Shown one piece after another: positions 26,282-36,317 of a DNA stretch of 64,000 nt. A program made the position numbers and the translations under genes. Each line of letters begins with the position of its first letter. Position 1 is the stretch's first letter. The notes beneath the pieces are model-generated. The model saw only the letters and a program-made list of their open reading frames with translations. It ran no database searches and was not told the origin of the DNA. The stretch is from assembly GCA_963281155.1 (NCBI GenBank), contig CAUJLY010000003.1, positions 5,146,001 through 5,210,000 of the forward strand, read 5' to 3'. Source of the stretch: Rhabditophanes sp. KR3021. Its lineage: Eukaryota > Nematoda > Chromadorea > Rhabditida > Alloionematidae.

Positions 26282-28948
26282 ATGGGCTCCAGCAACAACG
26301 AAAACAAAATGCCTCCAACCAACCTAGCAGATCGTTACCGCATGACAAAACGGATTGGCGATGGAACCTTTGGGGAAGTCCATTTAGCCAAAAGGATTGA
26401 CACGGGTGACATCGTCGCTATAAAACGCATGAAGAAAAAATTTTACTCCTGGCAGGTACAATATTTATTAAACCAAAATATTTATTAAACCAAAAAATTT
26501 ATTAAAAACAAAATATTAATATTCAAGATCATTAAATGGGAACTCTTTTAAGATTAGTTGAGCCACTTCTCTGTTTCTTACTGGATTCATTTGACTGACA
26601 AAATCAAAAGATAGTTTTACACTGTCAGAGTTAGTCAATTGTCCACGAAGAGCATAAACTAACATTGCTTCGACATTCCCGGCAATTCCTTTTGATGGAT
26701 AGGTCTTCTTTATGACAATTAACTCTTTACCTGCCTTAGTTACTTCTTGAAAGAACCGTTCTTTAGCGCTAAATGGGTGTAGGCATTCAAGATTAAAGTT
26801 GAAATCTGATCTATGCTCACACGTTCTTCTATGAGTGTTGTAGCTCTGCCCAATATAGCCAATTTCTTTCACAGCCAGATCAAAGTCCCACTCAGATGTG
26901 AATTCAAGATTAGATGGTCGAATTGCAAGTCCTTTCGTCTTTAGCATTTTTGAAAGTCTTAATGAACTAGTGACGGCATTAAACTCATTTCAATATCATC
27001 ATATTAGTAACATGCAATCAAAATTTAAAAATGCAAAGTCTTAAAGTACTGTTGCTACATAGTATCTTTGGTTAATATAAAATCATTTGTTTTCTATTTT
27101 TACCACGAAGACGTAAACATTTAAAAAAACACTTCACATGTACTCGATATTTTATTAATTTTAATTTCATTGAAGGAAGCAATGAATCTCCGGGAAGTAA
27201 AATGTCTCAAAAAACTGAGCCATCCCAATATCATAAAGTTGAAAGAAGTTTTGAGGGAAAATGAGATTCTCTATTTTATCTTTGAATTTATGAATGAAAA
27301 TTTGTATGAGCTGATGAAGGACAGGTTTGTTGAACAGACTTTCATTTGATTGCATTTATCTTTTTAGAGATAGAGTAATGCACGAAAATATTATACGAAA
27401 CATTATTTATCAAATTCTGCAAGGCTTATCTTATATGCACAAAAATGGGTAAGATTCGATTTGGGTTATGTATCTATTTATAATTTTATTCATTTTTCAG
27501 CTACTTTCATAGAGACATGAAACCAGAAAATATAATGTGAGTAATTAAAAAAATATGATCTTCACTCTATTTAATATAAAATTTGTAGGTGCAATGGTCC
27601 TGAACTAATAAAAATAGCTGATTTCGGATTAGCACGAGAAGTTAGGTCAAGACCCCCATTTACCGATTATGTTTCCACAAGATGGTACAGAGCTCCTGAA
27701 ATCCTGCTGAGATCTCTAAATTATAACTCCCCTATTGACTTATTCGCAGTCGGTTGCATCATGGCTGAATTATACGTTCTTCGACCCTTATTCCCAGGAA
27801 CATCTGAATTAGATCAGATCTTTAAAATCTTGACTATTATGGGAACACCACCAAAAGTAAGTACATACAATATAATAATTTATTTAGTGTCTCATGGTAC
27901 CAAGCACATGCAATCTCAAACATATATTTATACTTACAAGAGGAAACCAATTAAGTTGTACCTTATATTCTTGATATCAGGAAATGTAAAATGGGCATAG
28001 AGCACAAATACATCCATTATAAATAAACTTATCAAGATGAGATGAAAAGCTTTAGTCCAAACATCATTCTAAATTTACCCTTTTCAGGACGAGTGGGCCG
28101 AGGGATATACTTTGGCAGCTGCGATGAATTTTAAATTTCAGCAATGCCTACCTACGCCCCTCGAATCATTGATCTTTCCAATTAGTAAGGAGGGTCTCCA
28201 GTTGATGACAGATACCTTGAATTGGAATCCAGAAAAACGGCCTTCAGCTGCACAAGTAAGAATGCCTCTCAATTATATAACTATATAAATGATCATCTTT
28301 TAGTCGTTGAAATACAAATATTTCCAAGTGGCTCAAAAACTCGGAGCTCCCGTCGTATCTCAACCTAACACAGGTGTCAGAAAAAGCTCCGCCATCTCTA
28401 CTCAATCAGATTCCAAAATTATGAAGAAACAAAGTAACACCAAGTTCGAAGAAAACAACGGACCTCCTCCCCTAGTTCCGATTCAACAAAATCGAGAAAG
28501 AGACATCAACAGAAATATTCCTCTGAACAAGGCATCAATCTTTGAAGAAGACGGCAAATCCCTTCAATCAGACAAAAGTAAAAAAAATTCTGCGGGTAAA
28601 AAGGTTCCGGCAAAGGAAATGTATATGGCCAAAAGTAGATATGCTCCCGGAGCTGGCGGTAAAGACGGAAATATTAGTTTGAGTGCGTCGCTTAAAGGCA
28701 AAGCAGCCCTTAATAACAATAATGCCGCTTCTCAGAAATCAGCCATTCAGACTAGATTTGAGTATGCGTATGGCTATGTTCCTATGTTTGGAACTAGAAA
28801 AGACAATTCGAATGTTTCAAATAAGGATGCTGCGGAGACCACAAAAGAACCAACTAAGAAAGAAGGTAATGCCAAAAATGACTCCCTCGACATGACGAAT
28901 GATTTTGGAGGACGAACCAATTGGGCTCAAAAATATGGCAAAAATTAA
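26282..28948 (+). CDS. dyf-5: MAK/ICK (RCK-family) ciliary protein kinase
   Basis: Exons are 26282-26455, 27176-27324, 27368-27448, 27501-27536, 27589-27856, 28088-28255 and 28304-28948, giving 506 residues. The kinase domain begins [20 protein letters not shown] with AIK lysine. It continues [31 protein letters not shown] and the activation-loop TDY followed by [13 protein letters not shown], the signature of [24 protein letters not shown] and [13 protein letters not shown] are nearly invariant in MAK and ICK. The C-terminal 210 residues are basic and low-complexity. These kinases restrict ciliary length and intraflagellar transport; the nematode member is DYF-5. ATG 26282 was chosen as the first in-frame ATG; a second at 26309 is possible. 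Intron 1 (720 nt) is far longer than the others and carries an antisense ORF. Confidence 0.93.
26459..26510 (+). repeat. Short tandem repeat at the start of kinase intron 1
   Basis: About 2.7 copies of ATATTTATTAAACCAAA lie between the exon 1 donor and the stop codon of the antisense ORF. Confidence 0.8.
26516..26947 (-). CDS. GIY-YIG nuclease-like ORF nested antisense in kinase intron 1
   Basis: An uninterrupted ORF of 143 residues (ATG 26947, TAA 26516) lies wholly within the 720-nt first intron of the MAK-type kinase, on the other strand. It reads [16 protein letters not shown], like the second GIY-YIG strand and helix (YIG, then Arg and His). Further on come [14 protein letters not shown] and [16 protein letters not shown], resembling the Glu-containing helix and final Asn of LEM-3/ANKLE1-type GIY-YIG domains (E-A-x-x-I-x-A...LTN). 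A canonical GIY first motif is not clear. GIY-YIG enzymes cut DNA in repair or as mobile-element endonucleases. It could be a small nested host gene or the remnant of an inserted element. The assignment rests on motif spacing only. Confidence 0.5.
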   Translation of the reverse strand: MLKTKGLAIRPSNLEFTSEWDFDLAVKEIGYIGQSYNTHRRTCEHRSDFNFNLECLHPFSAKERFFQEVTKAGKELIVIKKTYPSKGIAGNVEAMLVYALRGQLTNSDSVKLSFDFVSQMNPVRNREVAQLILKEFPFNDLEY

Positions 28949-29247
28949 TGATAAGAAGGCAGCAATTGTTCAAAATAAATAAACTTCTTTAAATTATCGA
29001 ATATTTTAGTTATAGATATGATACTTAACATTAAAATACATATAATTAAGGAAATGAGCAATTTAATAATTCTGGGTACAAAAAAAAGAACAATTGCATA
29101 ATTCCGCAGAATCGAAAGTGATTTGAGCAGCATATATTGGCACAGTTAAAAATGTTATTTATTTAATAGGTTTTTGTTGATGTTGATTATTTTGTATATT
29201 TGATTAACCAGTCCCACAACATGCAAACATTAGATATAGATATGTAG

Positions 29248-31680
29248 TTAAGCGTCACTGCCAATAGAAATATCAATAGTAGAGTCATCTTTGGTGGCAT
29301 TAATTTCATCTGTGAGAGAGGACGTGATATTGCATTTGAGAAGTTCGATGTGTTCTTGAAATCGATCCTGATTGAAGTAGATGCGATCCTGGCGTTCTTT
29401 CAGAAAGCTCCATTCGTCGTCCATCGAGGTGTTGGAGGTAGTTCGGATTTCACTTTTTAGTTGAGGGTCTAATTCGAAGAGATGAAGAGAATTGAGAGAA
29501 CGTTCAACATCCTTTCTCAAGTCTGCATTGACCATCCATGGCAGTGTTTGGGCTTTTTGCATAAGTCTGGCTAAAATTACACGTACATTCACCACTGGGT
29601 CTTTTCCCAACTCGGCAACAAAGGGCCACATCACCATGCGGATGTACTCACTTGGAATACTCTTGCTCTCAAGGGCAAACTCACAGAACTTCATGAACAC
29701 TTGCCTTCTACGCCAATCTCTAGACTTCAGAAAACTATGTCTCATGTCTCTAAACAGCGAATCCGTCAAAGGCATGTCTGAAGAGTCAGTACAAGATTCG
29801 CTATTCTGACCAGCCAACTCATTTTCCTTGACAATGAACTTATCGAATATCCGAGCAAGTAAGTCAGTAGCAGAGTGGCGAATTTGAGCAACAGTTTCCA
29901 CAGCCAAAGTCATCACAGAGGGGACCAGAAATTCATTGATGTGGTGAATCGAAATAGCATCAACTAGTTTGCAACATTCTCTCAAATAAACATCTCTAAT
30001 TCTCCACTTGTATCTGTTTTCTCCCTCCAGATATTTGTAACCGAAAACGTGAATTGTCTTACAAACACTGATTCTTCCATTTGGAGTTAAAGCATGAATA
30101 AATTGGGAAATGTTCGAAATCAAAGGATACTGGATGTCGTAATTTTTGTCTTTCATCATGTTATAAGCAGTGATCAGGTCTTCTTCATAGATAGGGTCTA
30201 TTGCTTCGGCTAATCTTCCAATATTTGCAGCCAAATAATGAGTTACTTTGTCTTCGCAGTCATGTAACAAGTAAAAAAAGATTCCCTTCAGAATTGGCCA
30301 ATTCGATCCACCAATTATGTAGAGGACTTGAGGCAAAGTTTCGGCACACGTTTGAAGGTAAGAACCATTAGCAGCAGTACAATAATTTTCAATTTCAATG
30401 TACAAGCGAAGCAAAGCAAAGGGCAATTTAGATTGATCAAAGTGAGAAATTTTAGTCACATCTTCTTTTGACAAATGCTTGAGTACCGAGGAAGTTCTGT
30501 GAAAAATACTCATGATGTCGTCTCCTTCATCATCGGTAGCAGAGCCCATCTCAGAAATGTCCATTTCACTCGTGTCGCTAGTCGGAGTTCCTGGAGAAAC
30601 TACGTCGACAAAGCTGTTTGTAACATTGAGTTCTGTGTTAAAGTAACCACTCGATCTGCTGCAACCGTCCCTTTCTTCCTGTCCAAAGCATTCCAGAAAT
30701 TCAGCATACTCCTCAACATTGTTTGACTCTAGTTCCAGGATATTTCTGTCTACAACTTCTGGACTATTTTCGTCTTTTAGTTCTAATTCTAAACCAGAGT
30801 CAACTTCATCATTTAATAAACGAAAATAGTTACCATTATTTGGATCTTCCATGGCAACCTTGTCAATTAAATCATTTACCAACTCTTCGATAATATCTTC
30901 CTCAATTGGGATGATTTCCTTATTGGCGATTGTAATATTCTTGTCCTCAATGTCATTCCCGTTGTTCAAATCAAGATTGCAAAAAACTCCTGCGTCCTCA
31001 TTCATTTCATCATCATAAACTAGTTGGTTGTCGCAATATTCTTTGAACAGTTTCTCATCGTCAAAGATATTCTCTAAATTTTGTTTAAGTTCCGAACATT
31101 CATCAACGACGCTATCCTCGAAGCTATCATCTACATTTACCCCGAATTGACGATACTTCTTAAATTCCCTAATATTAATCTTGTTACTTGGCGTGAAAAA
31201 TCTAATAGTTAAACCCGTACTAATGAGAAAGTCAACTGGCAGCTTATCTTCCATCTCTGATTGATCCTCCTTCACACCACCATTGTAGTCTTCGAAAGTT
31301 TCCAAGAAAAAGCCCATTTGCGAGAGAGCGATTTGTGATACGCATTCATTTAAATCACTCACCATGTTAACATAATGTCTGACGAGAACTTTTTTTTTAA
31401 AGTCCGGAGATACGTTGCGAGCAACATCAACAAACACCTCGCATGCTGTTCTTCTCAAATTCCAGTCGCTGTCTTTTAGAGCTACGATGATGTGGGGACA
31501 AAGGCATTGCTCGGTGAAAGAAAGACCCATGTAGTAGCACAACTTCTTGAAAGCTTGGACGCAAATCTTTCTAACAGAAACATCCTTATCACCTAACATT
31601 GAGGAGAAACGTGGCAGAAATTCATTAGCCAACCAGTGGTTAGGAAAACGCTCCAGTTGATCAATTACTTTGACGACGAT
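29248..31680 (-). CDS. PPP4R1: Protein phosphatase 4 regulatory subunit 1 homologue (5' exons not found)
   Basis: The exon from an acceptor TTTAG| at 31681 to the stop at 29248 encodes 810 residues in one exon. It starts mid-domain with IVVKVIDQLERFPNHW. HEAT repeats follow: LPRFSSMLGDKDVSVRKICV, LKDSDWNLRRTACEVF and VSQIALSQMGFFLETF, matching the PPP4R1 order. An acidic, low-complexity middle of about 220 residues is followed by C-terminal HEAT repeats (YKWRIRDVYLRECCKLVDA, SRDWRRRQVFMKFCEFAL, VNVRVILARLMQKA). PPP4R1 is a scaffold that targets the PP4 catalytic subunit. The family has about 200 more N-terminal residues, so one or more 5' exons should lie upstream (minus strand, above 31.7 kb). 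I did not find them, and the first in-frame ATG is internal. Confidence 0.8.
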   Translation of the reverse strand: MVVKVIDQLERFPNHWLANEFLPRFSSMLGDKDVSVRKICVQAFKKLCYYMGLSFTEQCLCPHIIVALKDSDWNLRRTACEVFVDVARNVSPDFKKKVLVRHYVNMVSDLNECVSQIALSQMGFFLETFEDYNGGVKEDQSEMEDKLPVDFLISTGLTIRFFTPSNKINIREFKKYRQFGVNVDDSFEDSVVDECSELKQNLENIFDDEKLFKEYCDNQLVYDDEMNEDAGVFCNLDLNNGNDIEDKNITIANKEIIPIEEDIIEELVNDLIDKVAMEDPNNGNYFRLLNDEVDSGLELELKDENSPEVVDRNILELESNNVEEYAEFLECFGQEERDGCSRSSGYFNTELNVTNSFVDVVSPGTPTSDTSEMDISEMGSATDDEGDDIMSIFHRTSSVLKHLSKEDVTKISHFDQSKLPFALLRLYIEIENYCTAANGSYLQTCAETLPQVLYIIGGSNWPILKGIFFYLLHDCEDKVTHYLAANIGRLAEAIDPIYEEDLITAYNMMKDKNYDIQYPLISNISQFIHALTPNGRISVCKTIHVFGYKYLEGENRYKWRIRDVYLRECCKLVDAISIHHINEFLVPSVMTLAVETVAQIRHSATDLLARIFDKFIVKENELAGQNSESCTDSSDMPLTDSLFRDMRHSFLKSRDWRRRQVFMKFCEFALESKSIPSEYIRMVMWPFVAELGKDPVVNVRVILARLMQKAQTLPWMVNADLRKDVERSLNSLHLFELDPQLKSEIRTTSNTSMDDEWSFLKERQDRIYFNQDRFQEHIELLKCNITSSLTDEINATKDDSTIDISIGSDA

Positions 31681-33041
31681 CTAAACAAATTAAAAATACC
31701 ATTAACAATTGACGACTTTTATTTTAAATTCAAAAAATTGAGGAAATAATGGGCGCACTTAACAATTGCCAAATAGCATCTCTTCTTTTGTCTACCCTAA
31801 TTTATTATAAATTTGTAAATGACCATGAAATCTTTGCCTCCTATTAATTTCAATCAACAAGTAAATAAAGACAGTCAAGATGTATTTTGTATATTTGTGT
31901 AGTTATATATTTACGTAGTTGTATAGTTCTATACTTAGCAATGTGCCCTTTTTGACAAGCGGTGAAAGGATATAAATCTATTTGTCATCTGCCCAGATCG
32001 TTTCAACAAAAAACCATCATCTCCTCTAAACCCTCATCTCACATGTTTAATTTATATTTTTTAGTTGATTAAAGATCATTTTTTTCATTATATATTCTAT
32101 TTAAATTGTTTGGCCTTCGCTTGGTAAGTGAGTCACATTTTGTGTGCAGATTATCCAATATATTCACCAAAATATCGTCCGGCACTGCCCACATATTATC
32201 ACAAAAAGAACATAAACAACAATCAACCTTTGTCTGATGCCTGTTTGATTTTGTTTTCAGCTACGTTCCTTTGTCAAATACCAAATGTTTATAATCATGA
32301 AGAATCATAAAAGATAATGGCTGTATGTGCTTTGTCTATTATTAAATAAATATCATTTTTTATTCTTATACTTCCGTTCCCACCTAAGCATAAATGCTTA
32401 TTATTAATGGTTTGTTCAAATGAGAAACGTTCAAATATATTAATAATATTTATATATACCTAATGATGCTTTGCATAAAGTGCGAATAAATTCTTTTTAT
32501 GCTTCAAACAATCAAGATAACTACCGCTTTTTAATTACCACTATTAATACATTATACTGAATCATGATAACAGCAAAAATTGCAAAAAATTTGGTCGGAA
32601 AAGAGAAGGAATACAGATAGCAGAAGATATGGAGAAGCGACACACGTTTGAGTTGTCGATGATAATAATATGCATTTATTCGCAATTTGGTGTTTGATGC
32701 ATTTCTTAACCTATGCTCTTTTGAATTAATGCGACATGGAAAGAAAGGGTGCTTCACTGATCACGCTTAACTCAATCATTTGGATTTAGCTTCAAAAATC
32801 ATATTTATCTTACACACAAACATAATAACAATTTTAGAGATACCACATGTTCCCTAGTGTTAGTGCTATTTTAATGTTTCAATAAGATGTGCACGTCACT
32901 TTTGTTATACACGAAACTATATCTTTATAAATATTTTAACTATTCCGACATTTCAAAATTTAAACAACCCTCAGTATGAGAAGAAAAGCAAAAAAAGATA
33001 AAAAAGAGAATTGACGAACCAGAAAGTACTTAAAGTACTCT

Positions 33042-33091
33042 AATGTTTCAAGCCCATACAAGGATGAAGTTAAGCCCCGAGTTGAAACATT
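33042..33091 (-). ncRNA. Candidate hairpin RNA directly 3' of miR-71
   Basis: A perfect 10-bp inverted repeat AATGTTTCAA/TTGAAACATT encloses a 30-nt interior with further possible pairing (CTC with GGG after a one-base bulge). On the minus strand it begins one or two bases after the end of the miR-71 hairpin, so the two would lie in tandem on one primary transcript. The arms match no microRNA I know. A 15-nt palindrome AGTACTTAAAGTACT sits just beyond (33025-33039). Confidence 0.4.
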
Positions 33092-33092
33092 G

Positions 33093-33162
33093 AAAAAGGT
33101 GAAAAACAGAATAGTGATACGGTACTAAATCAACGTCTCACTACCCATGTCTTTCACCTTTT
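33093..33162 (-). ncRNA. mir-71: miR-71 precursor hairpin
   Basis: On the minus strand, positions 33156-33134 read TGAAAGACATGGGTAGTGAG followed by ACG, identical to nematode and other protostome miR-71-5p as I know it. It sits on the 5' arm of a well-paired hairpin, its canonical place. AAAAGGTGAAAGACA pairs with TGTTTTTCACCTTTT, and TAGTGAGACG pairs with CGTATCACTA; a small internal loop separates the two stems and a 13-nt terminal loop closes them. miR-71 is a conserved invertebrate microRNA linked in worms to stress resistance, lifespan and neuronal asymmetry. No miR-2-family hairpin, its common cluster partner outside nematodes, is visible nearby. Confidence 0.95.
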
Positions 33163-35147
33163 CGAGCACTTCCTCGGAATATTGAATCAAGCTAAAGTAT
33201 ACGACAACTCCTGGTTTCTTGGAATTTGTTAAATGCCTCTAAACTAACTTATACTGGCTGTTATTCCAAAAAACAAATGGATGTCTGCTATTAGTATTTT
33301 TCAGGAAGACAACACAACAACAAGCGACTAAACTTTGAAACAATATGAAACAAAAAGGAAAGTCTAAACAACACCCACTGAGTTTTAAAAAACAATAAAC
33401 AAGATTGGTAGCCCTTTTGGTGTCTAGTATGCACCACCACAAAAAAGGGGCTATCTTAATTTTGAATATTATTCATCCTCGTGATGAGAAAGTTTAATGA
33501 AATAAAAGGACATTATTATTACATTACCATAGATATATTTATATATTATTTGAATGCGTATGGTGATGTGCACACATTTTGTATTTGATGGTTGTCCGCG
33601 GTATGAGCAACACAAATGAAACACCGCAATACAAGATGTTAAAGGATAGCACTCTTTTTCGAAATCTCCTGAGTCAAACATCTCCTGACGACCAATTTTT
33701 TTCATTTTTACTTTAGTCACCACAAAAAAGAGAGAAAGAGGAGAGGTGCTGGCTTGGTTAAGAAGAATATTGAAGGGACACCAGTGAAACTGTCACCATA
33801 ACAACGGAACATACTAACAAATAAGTAGTACGACTGGGTTGGGATAGAAAAAGAGCTGGTGGTGTCAAAAAAAAGGATGTAATTTGAATAGTGAAAATGG
33901 TGATGCATAAATAAATCATCCATTCAACGCAGTCAACGAGACCTTTCCATGCATACCACCACTGTACCAACATTTCCTACAAACAGCCAACAAAAAAAGA
34001 AATTTTTTGAAGATACGGGTTAGAAACAAAAAGTGAATGCATAGAAAAGGGATGTGAATATATATATAAATATATATAACTGATAACACAAAAAAGTAAC
34101 GCAGTTTTTATTTGAAACGAGCAGAAAAGGGACAATCATAAGCTTATAGTGACAGAGTGTTAGCGTTGTTGCAAACAACACAAAAAAGTAGTAGTGAGCT
34201 CTTCCTATCAGCCTTGTCAGGGCTCCTCGTGTCCTCTATCTGTATATTCTTTTTGAATTTGGAAAAAAGAGCAAATATAATAACGTCTTGCAACAAAAAA
34301 TAAAAGAGCAATTGTGAGTGTATGGAAGAAACATATCTACATAGTATCACACCAGCAGCTGCACCAAACACTATATTGTCGGTTGTCTCTAGCAATCAAC
34401 TATCCACAAACCACCAACAAGCAATGTCAATCGGGAGTTTCGCCAAAAAATTGTTAGTAAAAATGTATGTGGCTCGAGAGCAGCATCAACCAACTACACA
34501 AATAGGAGGCGGATAAACTATTAACAACCAAAAAACGAGCAAGGACAAGGCAGGAGATGTGAAAGTGTAGTAAAAAAGGCCGCACTAGATTCCTTGCCCC
34601 TCTCTCTCGCTCCCAAAGAGAGGGTAAAGAAGTTTCATTTTATTGCAAAAAATCAAAAAATATATCTTAAACAAAGATTTGGGGGTGAGGGGTCGATTTT
34701 TAGAAGAAGGTTAGAAAGACATTAACAAAAGTTCAAAGCAAAGTGCAAAATGGCATATGCCAATTAATAGACGATCATCGTCATATAAATCTTTTCCTCT
34801 CCACTATTTGTCAAGGAAAAGTGCAATAAATAAAGCTCTTTCATCTCAAAAAACCATAATATGATATAAGAACTTAAAAAGCAAGCGTCTAGCGAATCTC
34901 TGCAAAGTCATTTCAATAATCCTGCCATCGCAATAAAGTAGCGCCGAAGAAGCAAAATAATATTTCACATTCATCTTCGATCACCGAAAAATGGTGGTGG
35001 GCTATATAAACACTACTAAATGATGGTGTATGCCAACTTAAAGCTCACCAAAATGTCATTAGCACATACTTTTGTTCTTAACTTTTTATAAATCTTGTCG
35101 TCTCTTTTTGTAACCTTGGATAAGTAGCGTTCCCACTACTATATATA

Positions 35148-35208
35148 GAATTAAGGCACCAATGATCTCAGTAAAGGTTCGCATAATTGATATCACATTA
35201 GTTTAAAC
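35148..35208 (-). ncRNA. Possible bantam/miR-58-family hairpin
   Basis: On the minus strand 35170-35149 begins TGAGATCATTGG, sharing the TGAGATCAT start of the bantam/miR-58/miR-80 family. It lies on the 3' arm of an imperfect hairpin: ACTAATG pairs with CATTGGT, then a two-base bulge, AT/AT and TCA/TGA, with an outer TTAA/TTAA and a 17-nt loop. Pairing is weaker than in miR-71, and the rest of the mature region does not match known members. It is about 100 nt downstream of the stop codon of the four-exon orphan on the same strand, so could be in its 3' UTR. Confidence 0.35.
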
Positions 35209-35310
35209 ACACATGTATGCATAATTCGTATAATGCTATGCATCACCATTAGGAGCAAATAAATATAATTTAGATAATTTATGTAATAAAAAGTTGCATA
35301 TGTCCCCATA

Positions 35311-36317
35311 TTAATAAGACGGCATTTTATTTCCGAAAGGCAACTCAATTAGTTTTTTAGTGTATTTTATTACTTCCTCAATTTGGTAATATTTTTTAAA
35401 TGCCAAAAACTTACATAAGCAGCTTCGAATAAAGTACGTTTAGCACCCGTATCAACTTGGTAGGCTTTAGTGGAGGTGTAGTAGTCATAGTTGGCGATGT
35501 AACTGTAGGCTCCTGGAACAACGATTTCTGAGATGACTATCGGTGAAAGTAGACGATGGTCCATAAGTTCGAGGAGAACGTGTGTACTGAGATCACATAA
35601 CTAAAAGGTATATAATAATGTAATATAAGATCATCTTAAAAGTTGAGCTTACTTCATAAATCCAAAAACAATTGATGACTTCGGGCATGACGATTTCATC
35701 CAAAAATTTCTTAAAGTACGTGATATGTTTGTAGGTAATAAAAAGGGTCTTGACGCACTTGAGACATTGTTCGGCAATTTCTAAAGGTAACTGGGAGAAT
35801 TCTTTTAACCTTTCGAACATTTTTTGAATTTTTTCTTGATTAGCTGAGACGTCACACAATCTGAGGACTTGTAACATATTCTTCATCGCATTGACTTGGA
35901 CCTTTGTTGTGTTGTTCGAGGCCATATCTTCTAACCATCTTTCCAGTGTTACAATGTCTTCTCCATCGCTGTCGACTAAATAAGTAGTTGATTAATTAAT
36001 TGATGAATAATGTGTATTTGTATTTTTAAAGACAACTGATCATATGTTCAGCAAATTTAATTGATATTAAAGGAACATCAATTAAGAGTAAGTTATCCTT
36101 GAATAACCTTCATTCAAAATTAAGTCACCATTGAATTAAGATCAATTGAAATTTAGTTACAAAACTTACAAAATTCATTTTCATAAGTGAGGTAAGTCGA
36201 GTCCGTAAACTGCGTCATCTTGAAATGTTTAGTAATATTCTTTATTGTAGAATCTAAAAATGAACTCTTAACTTTTTTGCCAATCATTCCTTTTGCAGGT
36301 TGATTCGCCTCAACCAT
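35311..36317 (-). CDS. Four-exon protein of unknown function, helical
   Basis: Exons 36317-36170, 35975-35653, 35600-35415 and 35376-35311 join in frame to 240 residues. The last exon follows a 38-nt intron with GTAAGT donor and TTGAG acceptor. I do not recognise the family. The N-terminus is basic and polar (MVEANQPAKGMIGKKVK). The middle is helix-rich (VTLERWLEDMASN, AMKNMLQVLRLC, KIQKMFERLKEF, LEIAEQCLKCVKTLF) and looks like ARM/HEAT-type helices. It continues with FLDEIVMPEVINCFWIYELC, VLLELMDHRLLSPIVISEIV and a Tyr-rich YSYIANYDYYTSTKAY. There is no signal peptide or clear membrane segment. Sharp exon ends and a frame kept over four exons argue that it is a real gene. Confidence 0.65.

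Larger units (their letters stand above)
31681..35310. other. Non-coding region with microRNA hairpins
   Basis: About 3.6 kb with only short, compositionally poor ORFs. It contains the miR-71 precursor, an abutting second hairpin and a bantam/miR-58-like hairpin (listed separately). The stretch 33.2-34.9 kb is richer in purine runs and CAA/CAC words than flanking DNA and may be transcribed as a primary microRNA or long UTR. A GC-rich stem-loop occurs near 34601-34624 (CCCTCTCT...AGAGAGGG). Missing PPP4R1 5' exons may also be hidden here. Confidence 0.5.

Noticed and set aside
33822..33845. ATAAGTAGTACGACTGG, like miR-252.
   Set aside because: Match ends after ten bases and the flanks do not form a precursor stem containing it.
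32128..34516. Several 60-84-codon ORFs on both strands in the microRNA region.
   Set aside because: No splice context, low-complexity composition, and several overlap each other or the miR-71 neighbourhood; treated as chance ORFs.
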